The translations under genes and the position numbers were made by a program. Below the pieces are notes generated by a model. The model was not told where the DNA came from and searched no databases. It saw nothing but the letters and a program-made list of their open reading frames with translations. Shown here in pieces: positions 57,271 through 64,000 of a DNA stretch of 64,000 nucleotides. Each line of letters starts with the position of its first letter. Within the stretch, counting starts at the first letter, position 1. Location of the stretch: the NCBI RefSeq assembly GCF_029201445.1, contig NZ_CP102381.1:1426001-1490000 (forward strand). The letters are read 5' to 3'. The DNA comes from Thiomicrorhabdus lithotrophica (GTDB taxonomy: Bacteria > Pseudomonadota > Gammaproteobacteria > Thiomicrospirales > Thiomicrospiraceae).

Positions 57271-58359
57271 TTATTTACTGGCTTTTACCAGGCCTGCTTT
57301 TCTCGAAAACTCGAGCATTCTATTTAAAGAAACTAACGCTTTTTGACGTATTGATTCTTCAATCAGTACCTCACCGGTTTTGTTTTTTATACAGTCACGC
57401 AAGTTTTGTAAACCATTCATCGCCATCCACGGACAGTGTGCACAGCTTGTGCATGACTCACTTTTTCCACCTGTTGGTGCAATGTAGAGCTTTTTATGCG
57501 GTGCAACTTGTTGCATCTTATAAAAAATACCGTAATCAGTTGCCACAATAAACTCATTATCAGGCATTGATTCAACCGCATTTAATAAAACTTTAGTTGA
57601 CCCAACCACATCCGCTAATTCCACTACTTCCGATGGTGATTCAGGGTGAACCAAAACTTTTGCATTAGGGTGCTGCTGCTTTAATGCTTCCAACTCATAG
57701 GTTTTAAATTCGTCATGCACGATACAGTGCCCTTGCCAACGAATCATTTCTACACCCGTTTGCTTTTCTATCCAATCACCTAAATGACGGTCAGGCGCCC
57801 AAATAATCTTTTTACCTTGTTCTTTCAGATGCGTCACAATCTGCAATGCATTACCCGACGTCACGACCCAGTCTGCAATAGCTTTCACTTCAGCACTGGT
57901 ATTCGCGTAAACCACGACGGTGTAATCAGGGTATTGAGCACAAAACTTAGCAAACTCATCCGCTGGACAACCTACATCTAGAGAGCATGTCGCTTCTAAA
58001 TCTGGCATTAGTATCATTTTTTCAGGGCTTAACATTTTAGCGGTCTCACCCATAAAGCGAACTCCGCAAACAACTAATGTGTCAGCCTCTGATTGAGCTC
58101 CAAAATTCGCCATTTCTAAAGAATCTGCAACTGTGCCACCCGTTTCTTCAGCCAAGGCTTGCAACTCATCATCTACATAATAATGAGCGACCAATTGAGC
58201 ATTATTGTCTTTCAACAGTTGTTTAATCTCTGCTTTTAACTCAGCCTTTTGCTTATTATTTAACCAAGGCTGAGTTGGCGCACCCTCTGCCAACTGTTGA
58301 ATACGTGATTCCAGTTGCACAGGGATATCAATAGACTGTTGAATGGTTGCTTGCGACAT
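57271..58359 (-). CDS. nadA: Quinolinate synthase
   Basis: 362 residues. The three [4Fe-4S] ligands are in [27 protein letters not shown] region and [43 protein letters not shown] is the N-terminal repeat block. It condenses iminoaspartate with dihydroxyacetone phosphate to quinolinate for NAD. It lies 26 bp downstream of aspS. A palindrome variant falls on the C-terminal AGLVKASK codons (57287-57298). Confidence 0.96.
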   Translation of the reverse strand: MSQATIQQSIDIPVQLESRIQQLAEGAPTQPWLNNKQKAELKAEIKQLLKDNNAQLVAHYYVDDELQALAEETGGTVADSLEMANFGAQSEADTLVVCGVRFMGETAKMLSPEKMILMPDLEATCSLDVGCPADEFAKFCAQYPDYTVVVYANTSAEVKAIADWVVTSGNALQIVTHLKEQGKKIIWAPDRHLGDWIEKQTGVEMIRWQGHCIVHDEFKTYELEALKQQHPNAKVLVHPESPSEVVELADVVGSTKVLLNAVESMPDNEFIVATDYGIFYKMQQVAPHKKLYIAPTGGKSESCTSCAHCPWMAMNGLQNLRDCIKNKTGEVLIEESIRQKALVSLNRMLEFSRKAGLVKASK

Positions 58360-58385
58360 CTCTGACTCTCTAAAACTTAGCGTAA

Positions 58386-60167
58386 TTACGCTTCGCCACG
58401 AACTGGCTTACGGAATCTTAGTGCTAAATCAGCAAGTTGATCATTATCTACCAGGCCTGGTGCTTCAGTTAACAAACACGCTGCAGACTGTGTTTTAGGG
58501 AATGCAATAACATCACGAATGGATGCTATATCACCTAAAATCATAACTAAACGATCTAAACCAAATGCCATACCCGCGTGTGGAGGACAACCATATTTCA
58601 AAGCATTTAATAAGAAGCCAAACTTTTCTTGTGCTTCTTCATCAGAAATACCTAACATTTTAAATACAGCGGCTTGCATATTTGTATCATGAATACGTAC
58701 AGAACCACCACCCACTTCTAGACCGTTAATAACTAGATCATAGGCTTTAGATAGCATCTGTTCTGGTTCATCATGATTTAAAATTTCTTCTGTTGTCGCT
58801 TTTGGCTGGGTAAATGGGTGGTGAATTGCGGTCATGCGAGCAGTTTCTTCATCCGCCTCAAACATTGGGAAGTCAACAACCCATACAGGCTTAAACTTGC
58901 CATTCAACATACCTAAGTCTTCACCGATCTTAACACGTAAAGCACCTAAAGCATCGTTTACAACTTTAGCGTTATCTGCACCAAAGAAAACAATATCACC
59001 ATCCTGAGCTTCAACACGCTGCATAATTTCCATAACTTGATCAGGGAAGAATTTAACGATTGGAGACTGAAGACCTTCAACACCAGCCGATAAATCATTT
59101 ACCTTAATATAAGCTAGACCTTTAGCACCGTAAATACCAACAAACTTAGTATAAGCATCAATATCTTTACGACTCATTGAACCAGCACCCGGAACCTTCA
59201 ACGCCGCGACACGACCTTTAGGGTCTTTAGCTGGTGCAGCAAATACTTTAAAGTCGATATCTTGTAATAAATCTGCCACATCAACCAATTGCATATCAAT
59301 ACGCAAATCAGGACGATCGATACCATATTTTTGAATCGCTTCTGAATATGGCATACGAGGGAAATCACCCTCAAATTCATGACCAATTGTTTCTTTAAAA
59401 ATGGTCTTAGTTAACCCCTCCATCAAATCCATAACCGCTTCTTCTTCCATAAAAGAAGTTTCGATATCTAATTGAGTAAACTCAGGCTGACGATCCGCAC
59501 GTAAATCTTCATCACGGAAACAACGGGTAATTTGATAATAACGATCAAAACCAGACATCATCAACAACTGTTTAAACAACTGAGGTGACTGAGGAAGAGC
59601 AAAGAATTTATTTTGATGAGTGCGGCTTGGCACTAAATAGTCACGAGCCCCTTCAGGTGTAGACTTAGTCAGGATAGGTGTTTCAATATCCATAAAATGA
59701 TTATCATCTAGGTAACGACGCATTGAACGCGTTACTTTGTATCGTAGCATTAGAGTTTCTTGCATCTCATCACGACGTAAATCAATATAACGGTACTTTA
59801 AGCGTGTCTCTTCACCGACATTCTTGTCATCAAGCTGAAAAGGAATTGGCTCAGCCATACTGAGAACATTAAGCTCAGTAGCGACAATCTCAATTTTACC
59901 CGTTGTCATATTCGGGTTAATGGTACCTTCCGTTCTTGGAATAACGTTTCCAGTAATCTGTAAAACACACTCAGCACGCAAACGTTCTGCTTTTGCAAAC
60001 ACTTCAGCGGTATCTGGGTTTACGACTACTTGCACCAAACCTTCACGGTCACGTAAATCAATAAAGATAACTCCACCGTGGTCACGGCGACGATGCACCC
60101 AACCTGCAACGGTTACTGTTTGGTCAACAAATGTTTCTGTAACTTGCCCACAATACTGCGTACGCAT
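58386..60167 (-). CDS. aspS: Aspartyl-tRNA synthetase
   Basis: 593 residues, bacterial length. N-terminal OB anticodon-binding domain ([23 protein letters not shown]), class II motif 2 in [26 protein letters not shown], the bacterial GAD insertion (about 300-415), and motif 3 [15 protein letters not shown]. It charges tRNA-Asp; discrimination versus a non-discriminating form cannot be read. It follows the DUF502 gene by 141 bp. One palindrome copy is read as APGLVDND. Confidence 0.97.
   Translation of the reverse strand: MRTQYCGQVTETFVDQTVTVAGWVHRRRDHGGVIFIDLRDREGLVQVVVNPDTAEVFAKAERLRAECVLQITGNVIPRTEGTINPNMTTGKIEIVATELNVLSMAEPIPFQLDDKNVGEETRLKYRYIDLRRDEMQETLMLRYKVTRSMRRYLDDNHFMDIETPILTKSTPEGARDYLVPSRTHQNKFFALPQSPQLFKQLLMMSGFDRYYQITRCFRDEDLRADRQPEFTQLDIETSFMEEEAVMDLMEGLTKTIFKETIGHEFEGDFPRMPYSEAIQKYGIDRPDLRIDMQLVDVADLLQDIDFKVFAAPAKDPKGRVAALKVPGAGSMSRKDIDAYTKFVGIYGAKGLAYIKVNDLSAGVEGLQSPIVKFFPDQVMEIMQRVEAQDGDIVFFGADNAKVVNDALGALRVKIGEDLGMLNGKFKPVWVVDFPMFEADEETARMTAIHHPFTQPKATTEEILNHDEPEQMLSKAYDLVINGLEVGGGSVRIHDTNMQAAVFKMLGISDEEAQEKFGFLLNALKYGCPPHAGMAFGLDRLVMILGDIASIRDVIAFPKTQSAACLLTEAPGLVDNDQLADLALRFRKPVRGEA
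58450..58461. repeat. ACCAGGCCTGGT palindrome inside aspS
   Basis: Exact copy, read as Pro-Gly-Leu-Val near the C-terminus. Confidence 0.9.
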
Positions 60168-60308
60168 ACTCTTTAAACCCTTTTAATGTAACAGCTTAAA
60201 CTGTTGTAATCGCTTTGGTTATAAATAAAATAACCACTAAAATTAATACTTTTTGATACAAGAAAACACCTCATCCAGCGCTCTCTCCGTAAAATCAAAC
60301 CCATTCAA

Positions 60309-60974
60309 TTACTCTAGGTTTGGTTCTGATCCAACCGTTGAATCTTCTGCCTTTGATTTACTCTTGCCATTCTTGATACCCGGCACAACCACTCCGCCAG
60401 AAATAACCATTTTCAAGGCGTCATCCACACTCATTTCCAACTCGATAATTTCATGTCTAGAAGCCATAATAAAAAAACCAGAGGTTGGATTTGGCGTAGT
60501 TGGGACAAACAAATTTACCGTATCGCCCATTTCTGTTTTCTGCTGCGCTTCACCCTGATGCGTTCCCGTTTGAAAAGCTAATGTCCACAAACCTTTTCTT
60601 GGGTACTCAATCAGGTAAGCTTTTTCAAACATCTGATCACCAGAACCAAACACGGCTTCAGCAATCTGTTTTACTGCGTTATAAATTGAACGAACCAATG
60701 GAATTCGAGACAGAAATGATTCCCATATCGCGACAAGTTTACTGCCTAAAAAATTCGCAACTACAAACCCTGTTAGCAATATCAATAGAAATGATAAGAC
60801 AACACCAATACCTGGAATATCAACACCTAACAAGGTTTCTGGACGATAAGCCAAAGGAATCAATAATAAGGATTGGTCAAACAAATCTACCAAAAACTTG
60901 ATAACTGCGATGGTGACACCTAAAGGCAACCATACCAATAAACCAGCAATCAAATAACGCTTTAAAAAAGTCAC
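60309..60974 (-). CDS. DUF502 family membrane protein
   Basis: 221 residues. Two membrane helices near the N-terminus (about 8-30 and 52-75) precede the DUF502 block VANFLGSKLVAIWESFLSRIPLVRSIYNAVKQ, then IEYPRKGLWTLAFQTG and VNLFVPTTPNPTSGFFIM. The family is widespread and often sits upstream of aspS, as here; the function is unknown. The Lys/Ser-rich tail is short. The 315-bp gap to the right (60975-61289) is AT-rich, and I see nothing distinct in it beyond room for two promoters. Confidence 0.9.
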   Translation of the reverse strand: MTFLKRYLIAGLLVWLPLGVTIAVIKFLVDLFDQSLLLIPLAYRPETLLGVDIPGIGVVLSFLLILLTGFVVANFLGSKLVAIWESFLSRIPLVRSIYNAVKQIAEAVFGSGDQMFEKAYLIEYPRKGLWTLAFQTGTHQGEAQQKTEMGDTVNLFVPTTPNPTSGFFIMASRHEIIELEMSVDDALKMVISGGVVVPGIKNGKSKSKAEDSTVGSEPNLE

Positions 60975-61289
60975 TTAACTCAACCTTATTACACCAGCAG
61001 CAAACTGCTAGAGTTTCAAAATAAATAAACGAGTTATTATAAAGTAATTCCTATAAGATTTAACACTAGATTTACATTACAGGGCCAGTTTAAGTAATAT
61101 TTTTTAACTAAAAGTAAACTAAATACAGAGCCAGGTTATTGAGCAACCTTCAAAAGTCATTTAAACGAAAGTAAGTAGGTAAATTTTATAATATTTGATA
61201 CAGTTACCCACATATCAATCAAGCTATTTTTTAATTACCTTTTTTAAAAATAGCTCAAGCAACCAAAACCCAAAATAACAGGCTTAACA

Positions 61290-62075
61290 ATGACCGAACT
61301 TTCAATGACCCAACTTCTGATTTTTAGTGGAATTTTAGGACTAGTGATTGGCAGTTTCCTCTCCATGCTAACCTGGCGCTTACCGCGCATTATGATGCTT
61401 GAAGAAGAAGCTCAATTTAAAGAAATTAGTGTCGGCGGTTCAAAGTGCCCACAATGTGACACTAATCTGCCATGGTATAGATTGATCCCGCTTTTCAGCT
61501 GGCTCGCCTCAAAAGGCAAGTGCCACAATTGCAAAACAAAAATCTCACCTCGCTATCCTCTGATTGAAACCGCAACCGCCACATTAACCATTGCTTGCAT
61601 GTGGCAATTTGGCTTAACTGCAGACGGAATCGCGGCCACTCTATTTAGCTGGATACTTATTGCTATCTTCGTCATTGACTATGAACATCAACTTATCTTA
61701 GACAACCTTAGCCTTCCATTGCTTTGGCTTGGCTTACTATTTAACTCACAGAATCTATTTGCCACACCAGTAGATGCTATCTGGGGTGCCGCGATCGGTT
61801 ATTTATTACTTTGGATAGTTTTTCATGCCTTTAAGCTGACCACAGGAAAGGAAGGCATGGGATATGGAGACTTTAAATTATTGGCTGCTTTAGGCGCTTG
61901 GTTTGGATTTATCGCTTTACCACAAATTATCTTAATTGCTGCTGTTACAAGCATTCTACTCGGTGTAATTGGAATGGTTTTAAAAACGAGAGACCGTGAC
62001 ACTCCCATGGCCTTTGGGCCTTTTCTAGCACTCGGCGGTTGGGCCACTCTATTTTTAGGTCCAAACATCTTTTGA
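61290..62075 (+). CDS. pilD: Prepilin peptidase / N-methyltransferase
   Basis: 261 residues, a little short for the family. An N-terminal helix (LIFSGILGLVIGSFLSMLTWRLP) leads to the cytosolic zinc module with two CxxC pairs (SKCPQCDTNLPWYRL and GKCHNCKTKISPRYPLIE). The peptidase core has catalytic Asp in FVIDYEHQLILDNLSLPLL and in GMGYGDFKLLAALGAWFG. It cleaves and methylates type IV pilins and type II secretion pseudopilins. No other pil genes are next to it (pilB/pilC, its usual neighbours, are absent). Confidence 0.94.
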   Translation: MTELSMTQLLIFSGILGLVIGSFLSMLTWRLPRIMMLEEEAQFKEISVGGSKCPQCDTNLPWYRLIPLFSWLASKGKCHNCKTKISPRYPLIETATATLTIACMWQFGLTADGIAATLFSWILIAIFVIDYEHQLILDNLSLPLLWLGLLFNSQNLFATPVDAIWGAAIGYLLLWIVFHAFKLTTGKEGMGYGDFKLLAALGAWFGFIALPQIILIAAVTSILLGVIGMVLKTRDRDTPMAFGPFLALGGWATLFLGPNIF

Positions 62076-62118
62076 TTAATGCCAAACAAAGCAAAAAAAG
62101 ACTAAAACCGACAGACAA

Positions 62119-62145
62119 AAAAAAGCGCCCATTCGGCGCTTTTTT
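62119..62145. terminator. Terminator between pilD and the DUF3579 gene
   Basis: Arms AAAAAAGCGCC / GGCGCTTTTTT with a five-base loop; works in both directions for convergent genes. Confidence 0.94.
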
Positions 62146-62197
62146 ATTGAGAAGTACAAAAGTTAAACTAATAAACCAGATTAAGTGCTAGCTTCGA

Positions 62198-62488
62198 TTA
62201 AGTACCTAGCTTAGACTCAACTACGTCACAAACTTCTGTCATCTTAAGCTTGTTACTTTTTACAAAGTTCATTACATACTGAAACATTCCCGGATTCTTC
62301 TGCTCTAGTGAAGTATCAATAATCAAACACTTCTGTCCTTGGTACAACTCTGGATGTAATAAATCCGAATATACTAGACGCTGCATATCATACGTTGCAC
62401 CCATAGATGAAACACGATCAATCCAATCACTCGGTCTAAATTTACGCCCTTCTTCGGTGACGCCTTCGATAATATATTTACAAGACAC
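62198..62488 (-). CDS. DUF3579 family protein
   Basis: 96 residues, cytosolic. The sequence YIIEGVTEEGRKFRPSDWIDRVSSMGATY and CLIIDTSLEQKNPGMFQYVMNFVKSNKL matches DUF3579, a conserved proteobacterial family without a known function. It is convergent with pilD. The upstream gap 62489-62812 (324 bp), divergent to the DAHP synthase, contains a palindrome copy and the inverted repeat AATGAAT..ATTCATT at 62657-62677, but no other gene. Confidence 0.85.
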   Translation of the reverse strand: MSCKYIIEGVTEEGRKFRPSDWIDRVSSMGATYDMQRLVYSDLLHPELYQGQKCLIIDTSLEQKNPGMFQYVMNFVKSNKLKMTEVCDVVESKLGT

Positions 62489-62610
62489 TTCTCTAGTCCA
62501 TCTTTAGAATTTCAAAACCCTATAATTTTACCACAATAATTTTTTATTGTTTTTAACAACAGGGCTGTTTTTACTTAATTTTTATGCCTGACACACATTT
62601 ATGGTTTGTT

Positions 62611-62622
62611 ACCAGGCCTGGT
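62611..62622. repeat. ACCAGGCCTGGT palindrome between the DUF3579 gene and aroG
   Basis: Exact copy in the divergent intergenic region, flanked TT..TA. Confidence 0.9.
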
Positions 62623-62812
62623 TATTTCAATATTTTCACAAAACCTTGTATTTCTCAATGAATCAAGTGAATTCATTAAGCAAATAGCGCTATAAAATGG
62701 CATAATATTGCGTCCATTAAAAGTGAATCTTTAGCACTTCAATACATTGTACTTACTTTTAATTGAGATTAAATTAAACGCATACCCATAAAATGATGAT
62801 TAAGGTTTCAAA

Positions 62813-63883
62813 ATGACGCAGTATCAAACAGATGATTTACGCATCAAAAACATCACTGAAGTTCGCCCACCTCGTGAACTGCATGAGCAATACCCTCTAA
62901 CTGAAGTAGCAGCGCAAACGGTTTATGATACACGTCAACAGATCCATAATATTTTAGCTGGAAGAGACGACCGCCTACTAGTTGTTATTGGCCCTTGCTC
63001 AATCCATGATACCAATGCGGCACGTGAATACGCCCAAAAGCTTAAAGAGCAAATTGAACATTACAAAGACACTCTATTAATTGTCATGCGCGTCTACTTT
63101 GAAAAACCAAGAACCACAGTTGGCTGGAAAGGTTTAATCAATGATCCTGAGTTAAATGAATCATTTGAAATCAACAAAGGTCTTGGTTTGGCTCGCGAAC
63201 TTCTTCGTGATGTTAACGACATGGGCGTTCCTGCCGCTACTGAGTTTTTGGATTTAATCTCACCACAATATATTGCTGACTTAATTTCATGGGGGGCTAT
63301 TGGCGCTCGTACAACAGAGAGTCAAGGCCATCGCGAATTAGCTTCAGGCTTATCATGTCCAGTTGGTTTCAAAAATGGAACTGATGGTGGCTTTACGATT
63401 GCAGTAGATGCTATTCGTGCAGCCAACAATCCACATATCTTTATGTCTATGACAAAAGATGGACACTCTGCAATCTTTGAAACGAATGGTAACGAAGATT
63501 GTCATGTAATCTTACGTGGTGGTAACGATGGTCCAAATTACGAAGCTAAATATGTTGCTGATGCCGTAAGCCAATTACAAAAAGCCAACGTTGAAGATAA
63601 ATTAATGATTGACTGTAGCCATGCAAACAGCAGTAAACAACACGAAAGACAGTTAATTGTTGCTGAATCAATTGCAGAACAACTTACCGAAGGGTCGCCT
63701 TATATTATGGGTGCAATGATTGAAAGCCATTTAATTGGTGGTCGCCAAGACGTTAACCCCGGACAACCATTAACTTATGGTCAAAGTATCACTGATGCCT
63801 GTGTTAACTGGGATGATAGTATTACTGCTCTAGAGACACTTGCCAAAGGTGTTGAAGCAAGAAGAATCCTTAACAACAAATAA
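62813..63883 (+). CDS. aroG: 3-deoxy-7-phosphoheptulonate (DAHP) synthase, AroFGH type
   Basis: 356 residues of class I-alpha DAHP synthase. Conserved blocks are VVIGPCSIHDTNAAREYA, MRVYFEKPRTTVGWKGLINDP, GARTTESQGHRELASGLSCPVGFKNGTDG and MIDCSHANSSKQ, and ESHLIGGRQD near the C-terminus. It makes the first committed shikimate-pathway compound from PEP and erythrose-4-phosphate. Which aromatic amino acid inhibits it cannot be told by eye, so the symbol aroG is provisional (aroF and aroH are alternatives). It ends at a strong terminator. Confidence 0.93.
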   Translation: MTQYQTDDLRIKNITEVRPPRELHEQYPLTEVAAQTVYDTRQQIHNILAGRDDRLLVVIGPCSIHDTNAAREYAQKLKEQIEHYKDTLLIVMRVYFEKPRTTVGWKGLINDPELNESFEINKGLGLARELLRDVNDMGVPAATEFLDLISPQYIADLISWGAIGARTTESQGHRELASGLSCPVGFKNGTDGGFTIAVDAIRAANNPHIFMSMTKDGHSAIFETNGNEDCHVILRGGNDGPNYEAKYVADAVSQLQKANVEDKLMIDCSHANSSKQHERQLIVAESIAEQLTEGSPYIMGAMIESHLIGGRQDVNPGQPLTYGQSITDACVNWDDSITALETLAKGVEARRILNNK

Positions 63884-63908
63884 CCTAGTATAAGCAATGT
63901 ACTAAAAT

Positions 63909-63947
63909 AAAAAGCCCGGTTTCTTTAATTAAGAAGCCGGGCTTTTT
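63909..63947 (+). terminator. Terminator of the DAHP synthase gene
   Basis: Arms AAAAAGCCCGG / CCGGGCTTTTT, with partial pairing of the inner TTCTT/AAGAA and a T7 run. Confidence 0.94.
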
Positions 63948-64000
63948 TTATGAGTTAATGCGTGCAAATCTATTTAAAAATGCATATACCCCTTAGCTTC

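Noticed and set aside
60500..60901. Open frame of 133 residues opposite the DUF502 gene
   Set aside because: It is antisense to a well-supported conserved gene; the sequence has no recognisable domain.
62657..62677. AATGAAT-N7-ATTCATT as an ArgR or TyrR operator for the DAHP synthase
   Set aside because: The half-site spacing fits neither an ARG box (shorter spacing) nor a TyrR box (TGTAAA-N6-TTTACA).

Overview
The window is an AT-rich, gene-dense piece of a gammaproteobacterial chromosome, almost all of it housekeeping genes. The protein set (BamD, Tol-Pal, LpxH, RuvCAB, gloB/rnhA/dnaQ/mltD neighbours, GlnB and NtrBC) is clearly gammaproteobacterial. The AT richness, an ETHE1-type persulfide dioxygenase, a rhodanese, two small c-type cytochromes and a DUF1538 membrane protein suggest a sulfur oxidiser near Thiomicrospira/Hydrogenovibrio/Thiomicrorhabdus. 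That placement is inference. I see no rRNA, CRISPR array, prophage or insertion sequence.

Layout. 1-7300: truncated DUF1538 protein, then pgeF-rluD, bamD, nadE and sucCD. 7569-13400: small or accessory genes (PP0621-type protein, FKBP isomerase, membrane diguanylate cyclase, three small exported proteins, a glycosyltransferase coupled to a VF530-type DNA-binding gene, a small cytochrome c). 13697-24886: DUF6172 gene, chemoreceptor, rluF, a ZIP-like protein carrying two cyclic-nucleotide-binding domains, cytochrome c, hrpA, persulfide dioxygenase, SlyD-like FKBP. 24954-31828: dnaQ, rnhA, a yafS-like methyltransferase, gloB, mltD and slt, resembling the E. coli mltD-gloB-yafS-rnhA-dnaQ neighbourhood with orientation changes. 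32182-41484: cysS, two cyclophilins, lpxH, a dicarboxylate symporter, rhodanese, pgpA, argG, psd and glnB. 41840-48528: cold-shock protein, a compact operon of a small membrane protein, a DtxR/MntR regulator, ntrB and ntrC, then a PanE-like protein and upp. 48652-48862: two identical tRNA-Lys(TTT) genes. 48953-60974: a long leftward block, DUF502-aspS-nadA-ruvCAB-tolQRAB-pal-cpoB-queC. 61290-63883: pilD, a DUF3579 gene and a DAHP synthase.

The strongest unexplained signal is an iterated perfect palindrome, ACCAGGCCTGGT. I count 19 exact copies by eye, plus about ten close variants; the core CAGGCCTG occurs 27 times. Chance would give well under one exact copy. Nine exact copies lie between genes and ten inside genes, where they are read as Pro-Gly-Leu-Val or Gln-Ala-Trp. 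One sits at the centre of a 38-bp perfect palindrome that serves as a bidirectional terminator. This looks like a species-specific iterated palindrome, comparable in concept to cyanobacterial HIP1 or to DNA-uptake words, of unknown function.

Other signals worth following are a tandem pair of structured repeats at 24255-24453, a perfect FNR-type box at 10212-10225, a diguanylate cyclase whose reading frame continues upstream of any normal start codon, the ZIP/cyclic-nucleotide fusion, and the translational coupling of a metal-responsive regulator to NtrBC.
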